DNA from: Nigrospora sphaerica
Lineage: Eukaryota; Ascomycota; Sordariomycetes; Amphisphaeriales; Apiosporaceae
Direction of reading: 5' to 3'
DNA length: 64,000 nt
Assembly: GCA_018287875.1 (NCBI GenBank)
Contig: JAGVVL010000002.1
Location: forward strand, 5,394,001 to 5,458,000
This document shows positions 12,201 to 24,806 of the stretch, one piece after another. The notes under the pieces are model-generated. The model was not told the DNA's origin and made no database searches. It saw only the letters and a list, made by a program, of their open reading frames with translations. A program made the position numbers and the translations under genes. Numbering within the stretch: position 1 is the first letter of the stretch; each line of letters opens with the position of its first letter.

Positions 12201-15200
12201 GGAAAGATCTCGGACGGCCAACGCCAAAGGTCTGTTGTAATCTGTACAAATTAGGACCAAGGCTACCCCGCGGGGCCAAATTCCGAGGCGAACATGCCAA
12301 GACGCCTATGTGTTGTTAGTTACAGGTATAGCAGAGATGAGAATCGAGAAGAAAAAAAGGCCAGGCACCGAGTCAAACTGCCCCCGGGCGAGGGGTGACG
12401 GCGTTTGTCGTATGCCCCCCCCCCCCCTCAAACGCCCCCAGGCGCATCTAGATGCATGTGCCTGCAGCTCCTATGTAGGCAAGTGTGGACGGACGGATGT
12501 GTGGGGGGGAGGGGGAATGGACGTTTCTGCCGATGCATGTGCGAGATTGGATCGCTGCCGGCTGCAGTGCCGAATCTGCGCCCCAAAGACTGGTGGCCAA
12601 GAAACCGAAGCCCTCGCGCAGCCAAGAGGCGAGCGAGCCCTCGAGATTGGTTGGGGGAGGGGGCCACGGCACGAGAGAACGCGGCGAAATGAGTCGCGCC
12701 GGTTGGCGGCGACTACCTCTCGGGCCGCAGGCTCTGGCGATCTGGAGAGGGAACCTTTTCGGCGGCGGCGGCCGTCTCGGGCGCAAAGGCAAAAAGGGAC
12801 GAAGGGAGGCGGCGAGTCGGACGTCCTCCCTCACCACGACCTCTGGACGCATTTTTTTTCTTTCCTGTCGCTCAACGGGTGGCACGCGCGATCACCGCCA
12901 AGCAAAGCGCGCGACGCAAAGCTCGCCTACCTTGTCGTACACGGTTCACCGCCAAGCAAAAGGCAAGCGCAGCCTCGTGCGCTCCCTGCTGTCCGGGCAT
13001 GGTGGATCGGTCGACCGGCGAAGACCTGTAGGGTATCCATGGGCACGACTGCTAGGCCCGCCGCGTCGGATTTTCGAGGCAAGCTCTCGGTCCTGGTGGG
13101 GGAGGGCTGAGGCAACCACGAGGGCCCATGTTCATCTGCGTGGGACGAGTTACATAGTAGTGGCAAGATTCTTTACAGATTGGGGAAGGGGAGACCGGTC
13201 TGTATCTGTAAGAGACACAACCGAGGGTGTACATCTCCATCCGTCTTGGCCGTTGGCTCTGTACCTGACGGGAAGAAGCAAAGCGACGCGGCGGCCGAGA
13301 CAACGAGGCGGTTCGGGACAAGATAGGCAAACCTTGGTAATAAGGGTCTTCCCGTGGCCCTCCAGAGGAATTGCATATGGGAAAGGCGCTCCTCGGGCGC
13401 TGGGGCCACCAGCGTCAAGCATCCACGGATAGATGTCTGTCTGTACTCTGTACACCCGTCTCTGTTCTGCTTGGCGTTGGTGTAATTGACGGTGTGTAAG
13501 TCAGGCCAAGCGGAAACGGGCCGGCCAAGACGGTCGGTCCCAAGCAACAAGTGGGGATGAAGGTGATGTATTTGTCCCAGCCACTCCCTTCTGTCCCTGG
13601 AGAATACATGGTGGATGGTTGGGAGCCGGACTAGTAGTTGTAAAGTGGTGGCCGGTGGCCCGTCCACGCACGGCAGTCAGGGAGTCAGGGCTCCAGCTGC
13701 ATCGACCACATATTAGTACAACCACATGCCTCTTCTGCTGATACCACGACTTTGCGCATGACGCTAGCCCGACTCGGTGGTCCGTAGTTCGATGACGAAG
13801 GTTCGCTATCAACACGAGACGGGCCTTTCCCCGTCTGTGGGGCAAACGAGCTGGACGGGCTCGGCTGTGTTCGTGCCACTTGCGGAAGGCTGGTCGGCCG
13901 TCGTATGATACGCGTCAAGCCTCGTCCACGGCGCGTCAGCGAGATCGACGGGCTCAGGGATGGACATGGATGACTGACCGTACGACTTACTGGTACAGGG
14001 CAGTAGGGAGTCGGCTACGCAACGCCCACGTACCGAGAACATGTGTACCACCGCGTCGGTCTCGATTACGATGGGGGGCATGGCATTAGAGCCCAGCCGA
14101 GAGAACGCTGGGCGTAGGTTTTGTGGGATCGGCTCCATCCGGTGATCGCCATTTTGGCAATAGTCTTGGCTCTCCATTCTTGGCCTCGCCAAATGGTTGA
14201 GATATTGGAGGCTGGGGAGCAGCACTCGTACATGTAAGGCCCCGCCAAGTACGACGCTATGTAATAACAGAGGGCATGAACAAGAGACAGAAGGTGGGAA
14301 AAGAGATGGATGCCTGCCGCCCAGAACCGACAAAGCCTGCCGCGGTAGTCGGCAAGTCGATGGCCGGCGGCCTATGCCCTACGCTGGTGCTTTCCGCATG
14401 GATGTCTCGCGCCAACGGCTAATAAGGTGAGAAGGACCAAAAGCCCCTCACCTAGACCGAGCTGGAAGGGCGCCCCGCCGGCGCCCGCAAAGAAAGTGGA
14501 AGGATAGAAACAAAGGGACGGAAGCAAGTAACGGCCCGGCCGGATCATGCGCGCGTTGTGCCCGAATGTATCAAATTGAAGCCTTCTCGGGTTTCAGTTG
14601 GTGTCGGCGAGGCTGAGAAAGAAGTCGCCTTGCTGCAAGAAACCCGCGAACCCGCCCACGGCAGGCGGGATCGATGACGGCAGATGCGCGATTCAGATCC
14701 GACGTGCGCTGTGAGCCACGCTTGGCGGGGTAATACCCAAGTATCGAGTCACGATACCTACCCCAGGTTGCCGGGCCTGTCAGGTGATCGCTCGCTCCAC
14801 GGAGGAGTTTCGAGTCGCCAGCGGCATTGTAGCGCGTAGTGTGACCAAACTGACTAAGTAACTAGTCGCACAGTAGACGTCCTCCCAGCCCGAACAGGCA
14901 TCCACGACCTTATCCCTCCAATACGATTGGCGGCCGAATCGTTCCAGGTCGCGAGGACGAAGTACATGCACAAGGAGGCTTTACAGTCCAAGCCCAGGGT
15001 GCTGCAAGAGGGCTGCCAGAAGTATTTCAAGGCGATGCCTACTCAGCTGGCTGGCGCTATGGTCGTGCTGACTTCCAGCATCTGCGCTCCCGTTCCGGCA
15101 GTGAGAACCATTGGTTTGTACCCTGGCTGCCTGTGGGCCTATAGCAGCGGACATGAATGCCAGTTGGGAGGCCTGTTGATTATCTCTGCGGCCCCCTCCC

Positions 15201-16311
15201 CCGGGCTGCCGTTTGAAACACGGCCTGAGCGGAAAGAAGAAACCACAAAGAAGTTCGTTTGCCCACGAGCATGCCCGTTGGGCTGCACGCATATTAAGCT
15301 CCGGGCGTGGCCAAGAACGGGAGGGACTGTGGTTCTTGTTCGACAGGGCGCCCCCTGTCCATGATCACATCGGTGCGCCCCGGTGCGTGGGATTGTATGA
15401 CGCAAAAGTGCACACGCTCTCTCCCTCCCCCTCCCTCTGAGAGCACGACGGCCTTATTGCCGGATGGTATACGTTGTATATAGATACGATGGGAATTCAA
15501 TTGACTGGGAGGAATTGGCATGGACGTGGCATGACTCTTCGGCTGTGCTATCGTGAGCAAGGAGTAGCGTCTCGGGCAATCAGCCGTCGAAGGACAATAG
15601 TACCAGGATTGGCTACGTCGAACACACGCGGCGGCGAGCTTGACGCGAAAGGGCAGAATGGGGGTGGGGATCGTCACTGTAGCGACTCGGGCATCGTCAA
15701 GTTCCATAAGCGGTGAGTATGGCGGGCTCGGCTACGGCAGGACTGGGACTAAGCACCAGCGACTGTGAGTGGCTGCGCCCGTGGTGCAGGTGGAGGTGAA
15801 TGGCCAGATCTAGTTGTGGTAGCAGCTGGGCATGCAACATCCGAGGCCTATGCAAGGCACGCCAACTCTGCGCATACGGCTTCTCCCCCAAGCGCCGCCT
15901 CGACCGCCTGCCAAATTCGAGGCGAAGCCCGTCAGCCGGGGGAGCCAGGCCTGGGCAGCCCAGCCTAGCCCAGCCTCCCGACTAGGGCTTCAAGGCGGAA
16001 CTCTAGATGGCTCCATCATTGATCGCCTTGGACGGGCCCGCGGTGAGTCTGTAAAAGGGAAACGGGGCACTGGATCGTCCGTTGGAGAAGGAGGCCGGTG
16101 CGCCGATTGCCGCTGGCTAACAAGTGTGGATGGCATGGTGCGTGGTGCCCAAATTGCCCCGTGCAACCCGTGACAGCTGACGGCTCTCTCTCGTGAGCAG
16201 CCATCGACGCAAGCAACACGCGACAAGCACGGCCTGCGAGGGTCAGCAAAAGCTGGTTTGGCTGGTTTGCTTCGCTGAGTTTCGACCCCCGTGTGATCCC
16301 AGCCTGTCGCT

Positions 16312-16330
16312 GCCGCCGCCGCCGCCGCCG
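16312..16330. repeat. (GCC)n trinucleotide run
   Basis: A short uninterrupted GCC repeat of about six units in non-coding sequence. No reading frame through it looks like a gene. Confidence 0.8.
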
Positions 16331-18031
16331 TGTACACATGGCAGGACGGGCGACATGAACCCCGGGAACAGCGGCTGGCGACGGGTGTACGTACGGCGTG
16401 TCACTTTGCCTCATGTATGTACAGCGCCGAGCAATAATAAAGGAATAGGGCGAGAAAATGCCGCGAAACGCCCGTCAAGGCGAGGCGAAATTTGCGCTGG
16501 GTGTCTAGTGCGGAAAACAAGAGATGCCGCCCGGACGATCCTGGTCGGGATGGACTGAGGTCTTTCCTAATCTTTCTATAGCCCTTGCGTGATTGGTCGG
16601 TGAGTGATGGGTCACCTCTCGGCGGTCCCTCTCTTCCCTTACCCGCCCTCGCCTATTCGCTCGTTCGTCCAGCGTCCTGGATGTACTGCATGCGTCCATT
16701 CGCTTCCGTGGCCCCCGGCAGCAGCATGGGATGCCAGCAGTAGGCACGTCCATAGCAACCTCAGTAATAACACGCGCAGCACCACGCTCACTTCCCTTCC
16801 AGTTCTCGTGCGGCCACCCCGGACCTGGAGGGAGGGCGCTCACTCACCCACCCTGGTTGTCCCGTTCCCACGCCCTTCTTCACTTGCTTGCAGTCCGCCT
16901 GCATCTTGCCGCGGCGTTATCTGGCAGCTGCTCTGCTGGAGTCGGATGAAATCGACGAATACCTTCAGAATCAATCCGGTAGGAACCGACCGCCTCGCAC
17001 TAGTGGAGATACAGTAGTTAGTGGCCAACTCGGGGGTCCTGGGGCCGCACTGGCATCCGCGGTGGTGACACGAGGCACCCTCGCGCCTTCGCGGCCCAGG
17101 AAAGCTACATTTGGTACCACTGCCTTATGAATGCCTGCGACTACAGAGATGTTACTACGGAGCTCTCTTTCCTTTCCCTCGCAAGCCTCGGCCCAAAAGT
17201 CGGGGAAATGTCGATGGCCTAGACTGCTTCCGTGCGTCCAGCTGGCCGCCCACTTCTCCGGACTCTCTAGCCGCCCATGAGCGCCCAGCTGAACAGTGCA
17301 CTCCCACGCCGTCGCTGACTCTGGGCCGACACGTTTTCCGCCAGGACCCCCCGGGGGGAGGGTTGGCACTGCACACGCGACGGGGCGCTCGGGGCGGCTG
17401 GGTTCCCATGCCAGCCAGCCGTTACTGTTGATGTGTTCGGTGGACACTCTCGCGTGCACAGGGGTGACATGGTCGCTTTGCTTTCTCCATAGCCGAAGGC
17501 GTCGAGACCAACACCGTCACGGGCTCCATGCCGGAGGTGTGTAAACGGTCTCGGCCGCGGGAACGTCAATATTTCGCTCACACCTCTCTATCTGCACGCA
17601 GCACCGCCGAGCCCGGCGGAAGGAGGATGCACACCCATCTGCGGTAGAAACCGGCCGGGGAGCCCGAGGGTAATACCGTTGGTCGATTGGCCAATTGGAC
17701 CGTCACGGGCGAGGTTTTCTAAACTTGCCCTACCGCAGAGCGCGCAGGATAAACCTGCCCTTCTGCCCGTCAGGTGCTGCCCGCTTCTCCGCTTGTGGCC
17801 ACCGACGTCGCCTCGAGGTCCCTTATACTCCAGGTTACTGCCCAGATAATGGCCACCGGCGTCCTTGGCTTGCACGATCGGACGGCGTGAGCATGTAGGT
17901 ACTTACCCGCCACCGAAAAAGCCCCTGGCGCGAAGGCCTGGGCTGCACAGACCTGCTAGGTTGTATGTACCTTACGGTCCCAAAGTCCGGATCCATTGCG
18001 GTAATCCCTTTCGGGGCGCGAGGGCGATGGG

Positions 18032-18048
18032 AAAAAAAAAAAAAAAAA
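18032..18048. repeat. 17-A homopolymer
   Basis: Seventeen consecutive A residues in non-coding DNA. The surroundings do not show a retroposed element: no target duplication or coding remnant was seen. Confidence 0.85.
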
Positions 18049-19179
18049 CCAGGCTGCTAGGATAGCAGTCAGCCAGCCTGACCGATTGGCTTGCCAAATG
18101 CCGTAATGCGGACAGGCCGGATTGCGCGCAAGGCTTGCTTGCATGACGTAAATGGCCACGGCAATTGGGTGGCGCTTTCACGCTCCCGGGGCGAGTTGCG
18201 GGTACCCGGCGTCCCGTCAGAAGACGGGGACAGAAGCTGGACAGAGAAGATATGTAGGCCCAAATGCACTGTCCAGTGGAAAAGAGATGCACCCAAAACG
18301 CAATAAATACCAATCATCAAAGTCGTGCCCACCGCGCCCGTATGCTGCGTACAGCATACAGTAGCCATACATGCGGGCCTTGTACGTGTGTCTTGAGCTG
18401 CCAATCCGACGTGTCCCCCCCTGGATGCGAGACATCCAGGTCACCCCGCAGCGAAGCGGCACAATTAGGTGCAGCACCGGAGGCCAAGGGATTCCCAAGG
18501 CCATGGAGACACCTAGACATCTACAATTGACTCTGGAGGGAAGCAACTAGCGACCGGCCAAGACCGTGGTCGGCTTGAAGCCCTCCGTTGCGCCTGCAAA
18601 CTGACTCTGCGCGGCCGGGACGAGGACGGGAGGAACAAACAGTACGAGACCCACGACCCAGTTTTGGAGGTCCTCCAAGGCGGATGGATGACGGATCCCT
18701 CCCCCCATCAGCCCATAATGGGCCGCGCCCAACGAGCCCTGTTTGCTGGCCAAGGGCCCCAGATCTATGTAGGTACTGGCCTATGGTTGACAGTGCGCGC
18801 CAGACCGCCCGCACAGAGACGGAGCCCATGAACCCCATGTGGGTTTTGTTTCCACGGCAGGGCATTGGGCCGGTACGTAGACCTGGACAGGCATGGCGGC
18901 CGTACATGGTACATGGTGCACCAACCCCCATCTCCCCCATGGCTAGGCGGTCGACTCGGCTCGAATCAGGGTCACGAGCTAAGAACAGGGATCAGGGGTC
19001 GGGTGGTCCCCGGCTCTACGGAGTGGAGTGTTGGAGCTCGAAAGCTCGGGGGAGCTCAAATGTTAGGTTTGATGGGTCACCTCTCTAGGTATGTACCGGG
19101 GGGTTTGACAAAACTTCAATTGGCATGCCCGTTGTCGTATTGCAGTCCTCCATGTTTTTTGCGCAAGGCCTTGCGCTAT

Positions 19180-19242
19180 TGCTGCTGCCGCCTCCTCCGC
19201 TATCGCTGCTATCGCTGCTGCAGCTGCAGCTGCTGCCGCTGC
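19180..19242. repeat. Imperfect CTG/CGC trinucleotide tract
   Basis: A run of GCTGCTGCCG, TATCGCTGCT and CAGCTGCAGC-type units. On the minus strand it reads as an Ala-rich stretch and would be easy to miscall as coding, but the flanking frame shows no family. Confidence 0.7.
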
Positions 19243-19732
19243 CCATCTTGCAGGCACATGCCCCTATCCCGTACCTTAGTATCTCCAGAAGTAGGTATCC
19301 GCCTGAATGCTGTCTGCCACTTATAGGCGGCTTCCGTGCTCCTCGGGGCTCGAGTGGGCTTCTACAGCTTCCACTCCAGGCTTCTACCGCTTCTGCGACC
19401 CCACGCAGGTCCATATGGTGGAAAGCCCACCGGGTAAGCGCACCAAGCTCAATGGACGACCGGCCTCGTCAGGTCCTTTGGGAAAAGTCGGGATGAGTCG
19501 CTACCGCGCATCTATTGGGCGCAGTGGCCACGAGCCAACGACGTCAGAGTCAGATTGATGCGTGCGCGATTTGTTTCCGACAGCGAGCACCGCGGCGTGC
19601 ACATTTTCCGGACTGGCATGAAGGCGAGGTTTCCATGATTGGCGAGAGCCGCGTGAGGAGCGGGGCCGGCCACCGGGCAGGAGCTCCATGCTTTTCGGCC
19701 AGGTGGTACTTGTGTGTGTGAGAGAGAGAAGG

Positions 19733-19734
<2 letters not shown>

Positions 19735-19768
<34 letters not shown>
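19735..19768. repeat. (GA)17 microsatellite
   Basis: Seventeen uninterrupted GA units, preceded by a short TG run at 19711-19720. Non-coding, about 1.1 kb upstream of the pma1 ATG. Confidence 0.95.
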
Positions 19769-19771
<3 letters not shown>

Positions 19772-20778
19772 TGTGTGCTTGTCGTGCTTTGGTCGTCCAT
19801 GCGCCGGCACGACAAAGACGGGCCCTGGGTGGAGGAGCCCTGTCGAGTTGAACAGGTGAATTACCATTACAACCACATTGGGAATGGAATCAGGAAGCAA
19901 GACGGGTGGGGGCCTGAAAAGGCTGGCCGGGGCGACTGGCCACCCACACTCGCACCCGCCAGACCACCTGCGGAAGCATGTACCTACCATCCACGCATAC
20001 ACCCCTGCAAGATCCATCACCCGTCCATCGACGGCTATGGGGCGAGAGAGACCGAGAGTTGAGGGAAAAAACACACACGCACATCACGGCATGGGATGGC
20101 ACGCTTCTTCCCCTTCAACACGCCCAGCTATCTGCCCCCAAGACAAGCCCTACCTCAACCTGCCTGGCCAAGGAAATGGCCCCAAAGGTAATGCCGTAGC
20201 TTAGAGCCTCAGGGCTCCTTCTCCGTGGGCGCGCACGCGTGTTGAATGTGCCCGCATCACACCATTGGGGCCGAATGTTTGTAGTGAAAGAGATTATCCT
20301 GGTCGGTCGAGTGTTTATTTCAACCGGGGGGGGGTAGCAATTTTACCCAACACCCGCAAACACTGTCCTTGCGGGTACCGGGTACCTCTTGGGCCGCAGG
20401 ATCGCCTGCCGTGCAGCAGTATCGGCAACCCCTCCAAGAACTCAACGCTAGTCCCGCGCACTGAGTAGTTTACGTTCCGGGGGCCTTGGGAACGTACTCC
20501 CACGCCTGCGCTTCTTTTCTCCATCGGCACTCTGCTCCACCTTCCCGTCTTTTAATAAAGGTGACGGTCTCCTCTCCCAGCTGCACCTCTCTTCCCTCTT
20601 TCCCTTCCCACGCGCCCTGTCAGTTCGGACGACTAGGTTGACGTGCCTAAACTCGCTTCCTTTGGCTGTTCTCTTTTCTTGAGGACTGCCTTAAGCAAGA
20701 AGCCCTTCCCGACTTCACCTTTCCCTCTCCCCGCCCAGCGCGTGCATCAGCATTCCTTTGGTAGTTTGCCGCTTCGCG

Positions 20779-20790
20779 ATACCTAGGTAT
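20779..20790. promoter_or_regulatory. ATACCTAGGTAT palindrome in the pma1 leader
   Basis: A perfect 12-bp palindrome 59 bp before the pma1 ATG, containing the TACCTAGGTA core that recurs in the window. It may be a factor-binding site or part of a transcript structure; no function is known to me. Confidence 0.4.
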
Positions 20791-20848
20791 ACCTGCTACA
20801 CCTAATCACCGCCTTTAATTCTTCAGGGAGCTGTACTCGTCCGTCACC

Positions 20849-23800
20849 ATGGCCGAGTCCAACCCTGCCAACGCCCCGGCGTTGCACACCAACATCGAAT
20901 CTGGGAAATTCGACGAGAAGGAGCGCCCTGTGAATCCCCCGCCTGCCAAGCCCAAGGCCGAGGATGACGACGACGAGGATGAAGACATTGATGCCCTGAT
21001 CGAGGACCTCGAGTCCCAGGACGGCGGCGATGCCTTCGAGGAGGAGGAGGAGGCCAGCCCCGCTACCGGCCGCGTTGTAAGTACTTCTTTCCTCGCCGTG
21101 TCTGCTGCTGCCGCCGCCGTGTGGGCCTCTGCAATTCGGCATCCCCGGTGCCCACATGCTCGCTCTCGGCCTCGCTCGTGGCACGATGCTAACCCAGTAC
21201 CCCGCAGGTCCCCGATGACATGCTCAACACGGACACCCGCCTCGGTCTTACAGAGGCCGAGGTCATCAGCCGCCGTCGCAAGTATGGCCTCAACCAGATG
21301 AAGGAGGAGAAGGAGAACTTGATTCTCAAGTTCTTCGGCTTCTTCGTTGGTCCCATTCAGTTCGTTATGGAGGCGTAAGTATCACCTAGTTTCCCGGTAT
21401 TTGGTTGGCCCGGCGAAACCAGAAGCTAATCACTGGTTTGACAGTGCCGCTGTTCTGGCTGCCGGTCTCGAGGACTGGATTGATTTCGGTGTCATCTGCG
21501 GTCTGCTGCTACTCAATGCCGTTGTCGGTTTCGTCCAGGAGTTCCAGGCCGGTTCCATCGTCGACGAGCTCAAGAAGACTTTGGCCCTGAAGGCTGTTGT
21601 TCTCCGTGATGGTACTCTCAAGGAGATCGAGGCTCCCGAGGTCGTGCCCGGTGATATTCTCCAGGTCGAGGAGGGTACCATTATCCCCGCTGATGGCCGC
21701 ATTGTTACCGAAGACGCCTTCCTCCAGGTTGACCAGTCGGCCATCACTGGCGAGTCTCTGGCTGTCGACAAGCACAAGAACGACCAGTGCTTTGCCTCTT
21801 CGGGTGTCAAGCGTGGCGAGGCTTTCGTCGTCGTTACTGCCACTGGTGACAACACCTTCGTTGGTCGTGCTGCCGCCCTCGTCAACCAGGCCAACTCCGG
21901 CACTGGTCACTTCACCGAGGTCCTGAACGGCATTGGCACAGTGCTCCTGGTGCTCGTCGTCGTCACCAACTTGGTCGTTTGGGTTTCGTCTTTCTACCGC
22001 TCCAACCCCATCGTCGATATCCTGCGCTTCACCCTGGCCATTACTATCATCGGTGTCCCCGTCGGTCTCCCGGCTGTCGTCACCACCACCATGGCCGTCG
22101 GCGCTGCCTACCTCGCCAAGAAGAAGGCCATCGTCCAGAAGCTGTCTGCCATTGAGTCCCTGGCTGGTGTCGAGATTCTCTGCTCCGACAAGACTGGTAC
22201 CCTGACCAAGAACAAGCTGTCTCTTTCGGAGCCCTTCACCGTCGCCGGCGTTGACCCCGAGGACCTCATGCTCACTGCTTGTCTCGCTGCCTCACGCAAG
22301 AAGAAGGGTATTGATGCCATTGACAAGGCCTTCCTGAAGTCGCTCAAGTACTACCCCCGCGCCAAGAATGTCCTTTCCAAGTACAAGGTCCAGCAATTCT
22401 TCCCCTTCGACCCCGTCTCCAAGAAGGTTACTGCCATCGTCGAGTCGCCCCAGGGTGAGCTCATTACTTGCGTCAAGGGTGCCCCTCTGTTCGTCCTCAA
22501 GACCGTCGAGGATGACCACGAGATCCCCGAGGAGATTGACCAGGCCTACAAGAACAAGGTTGCCGAGTTCGCCACCCGTGGTTTCCGCTCCCTCGGTGTT
22601 GCCCGCAAGCGTGGTGAGGGTGCCTGGGAGATTCTCGGAATCATGCCCTGCTCCGACCCCCCTCGTCACGACACTGCCCGCACTATCAACGAGGCCAAGA
22701 CTCTCGGTTTGTCCATCAAGATGTTGACTGGTGACGCCGTCGGTATCGCTCGTGAGACGTCTCGTCAGCTCGGTCTCGGCACCAACGTCTACAACGCTGA
22801 GCGCCTCGGTCTCGGTGGTGGCGGTGACATGCCCGGTTCCGAGGTCTACGATTTCGTCGAGGCTGCCGATGGTTTCGCCGAGGTCTTCCCCCAGCACAAG
22901 TACAACGTCGTCGAGATTCTCCAGCAGCGTGGCTACCTCGTGGCCATGACTGGTGATGGTGTCAACGATGCCCCCTCCCTGAAGAAGGCTGATACCGGTA
23001 TTGCTGTCGAGGGTGCTTCCGACGCCGCCCGATCCGCTGCCGACATTGTCTTCCTTGCCCCTGGTCTTGGTGCTATTATTGATGCCCTTAAGACTTCCCG
23101 TCAAATCTTCCACCGCATGTACGCATACGTCGTTTACCGTATCGCGCTCTCGGTCCACCTGGAGATTTACCTCGGACTGTGGATTGCCATCCTTAACCGC
23201 TCGCTCAACATTGTCCTGGTCGTCTTCATTGCCATCTTTGCCGACGTCGCCACGCTGGCCATTGCCTACGACAACGCTCCTTACTCCAAGTCGCCCGTCA
23301 AGTGGAACCTTCCCAAGCTCTGGGGCATGTCGGTTCTCCTCGGAATCGTCCTGGCCATCGGCACCTGGATTACCGTCACGACCATGTACGCTGGTGGTAT
23401 CACCCCTGAGGGCATCCACGGCGGTATTATCCAGAACTTCGGTAACCTGGATGAGGTCGTTTTCCTGCAGATCTCGCTGACGGAGAACTGGTTGATCTTC
23501 ATCACCCGTGCCAACGGCCCCTTCTGGTCGTCGATGCCCTCGTGGCAGCTCAGCGGTGCCGTTCTGGTCGTCGACATCGTCGCCACCTGCTTCTGTATCT
23601 GGGGTTGGTTCGAGAACGGTGACCCCACCTCCATCGTCGCCGTTGTGCGTGTGTGGATCTTCTCGTTCGGTATCTTCTGCATCATGGGCGGCCTCTACTA
23701 CATGCTCCAGGATAGCGTCGGCTTCGACAACCTGATGCACGGCAAGTCGCCCAAGGGCAACCAGAAACAGCGATCTCTCGAGGACTTCGGTAAGTTACAT

Positions 23801-23897
23801 CTTATCGCCAGCAGGCTGTGGTGTGTGGCGTTTGCTAACATGTTTCGCAGTCGTTTCGCTCCAGCGCGTCTCCACGCAGCATGAGAAGTCGGCGTAA
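20849..23897 (+). CDS. pma1: Plasma-membrane H+-transporting P-type ATPase
   Basis: Pumps protons out of the cell at the expense of ATP and energises secondary transport. Exons 20849-21076, 21208-21374, 21445-23789 and 23851-23897 give 928 residues, close to the Neurospora enzyme along its whole length. The N-terminus is acidic and cytosolic (Asp/Glu run around residues 38-68). Family motifs include TGES in the actuator domain, the phosphorylation site DKTGTLTK with Asp380, and the hinge motif TGDGVNDAP, with transmembrane helices on both sides of the catalytic loop. The last 15 codons form a separate exon ending [14 protein letters not shown], matching the regulatory tail whose adjacent Ser-Thr pair is phosphorylated in yeast. 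The ATG sits in CACCATGG with no upstream ATG in the preceding 200 bp, fitting efficient translation. Codon use is strongly C-biased, as expected for an abundant protein. Confidence 0.98.
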
Positions 23898-24414
23898 ACG
23901 GCCTCGTACCGAAGCGGGCAGCGTTAATACCCCCGTTTGCCGCGTTTGGAAATGTTTTGATGTCTTTCACGCCCATTACGATGCCAGTCTGCATGACTCA
24001 ATATGCGGGCTGATGCAATGCGCATACGTTCTTTGGCAAACTGTATCATGTGGCCGCCTGCCTTCTAATTCATCAGGCAAGGCGAGCCAAGGGAACCAGA
24101 CTGCGGTCTCGTGCCATTATACCACCTACAGATGCTTTTTCTTATTGCTCTAGACAAAGACCTAATGAAATCAGTAAAAATACGCTGGTGTGGTACTTGC
24201 ACATGTGACACGACCATTGATCAACATTAATGACTACGAGCAAGCGCGCCGAGACCATGGACGGTGCTTCATCATTTGCTCACAACGCTACGGTACGCGG
24301 CAAGCTATCGCTTCAGTGCCCATCCTCGATCTCCTGGGCAGGGTGAATGGCAGCTCGACTGGTCCGATGACGATGGCCCATGGACTAGTATTGCTCAAAC
24401 TATGGGTTTGAGGT
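23898..24414. other. Convergent 3' region between pma1 and ABM gene
   Basis: Probably the 3' untranslated regions of both genes. The sequence is more AT-rich than its surroundings around 24120-24190 (for example AATGAAATCAGTAAAAA). No gene seen. Confidence 0.6.
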
Positions 24415-24806
24415 TTATTGCGGGACTACGACATCTTTGCTGGTGTCCAGCTCCTCGTGCCTGCGCAGGTCCATGGGCTTGTCGAGCAGAGGCACGACGT
24501 AAGGGTCGAAGGTCTTCCAGTAGGGGTTCTCGAGGTGATACTTCTGGCTCTGTTGGCACGGCAAGCTAATTAGAACGAGTTCGTATGAGTTAGGTACGAG
24601 GTTGCGGTGGCACTCACGGATTCCTGCTCGAAGCGCTCGACGACGGTGAAGGCGCGGGGGTCGTGGACATCCTGCATGACAAACCAATCAACAGTTTCCT
24701 TGTCCTTGCGGTAGACTCGGGCCGCCTCGATCAGCTTCAGCTTTATCTTCTCGATGGCCTCGGGGTCATCTTTGGCGTAGAGGTGGACGGTGAGAGTGTA
24801 GACCAT
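24415..24806 (-). CDS. Small ABM-domain (antibiotic biosynthesis monooxygenase-like) protein
   Basis: Two exons, 24618-24806 and 24415-24549, give 107 residues. The protein begins MVYTLTVHLYAKDD and carries one dimeric alpha/beta-barrel ABM fold, with the typical helix IEKIKLKLIEAARVYRKDKE and strand segment WFVMQDVHDPRAFTVVERF. The C-terminal extension (YHLENPYWKTFDPYV, KPMDLRRHEEL) is characteristic of a conserved fungal subgroup. Some ABM proteins are cofactor-free monooxygenases, others have no known substrate; nothing here defines one. The frame is open upstream to an ATG-less start near 24914, but the methionine at 24806 matches the family start. The intron has a GTGAGT donor. It is divergent to the DCAF4-like gene and convergent with pma1. 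Confidence 0.85.

Larger units (their letters stand above)
9246..20848. other. 11.6 kb gene-poor stretch upstream of pma1
   Basis: I recognise no protein family in any frame. The longest open frames (for example about 315 codons at 12485-13432 and 266 codons at 12310-13110, plus strand) are Arg/Gly/Ser/Pro-rich, overlap each other in different frames, and look like chance frames in GC-rich DNA. The stretch is not AT-rich as RIP-mutated repeats would be, and I see no terminal repeats or transposase. It holds simple repeats listed separately, several TAGGTA-type motifs, and many C- or G-runs. The last 300 bp are pyrimidine-rich and lack ATG, so they are probably the pma1 promoter and leader. 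Non-coding RNA or lineage-specific small genes cannot be excluded. Confidence 0.6.

Noticed and set aside
12310..13432. Overlapping plus-strand frames of 266 and 315 codons
   Set aside because: They overlap in different frames, are Arg/Gly/Ser-rich with poly-C-derived prolines, and show no motif or splice structure; treated as chance frames.
22292..23740. 482-codon open frame antisense to pma1
   Set aside because: Shadow of the codon-biased ATPase coding strand, with no recognisable domain.
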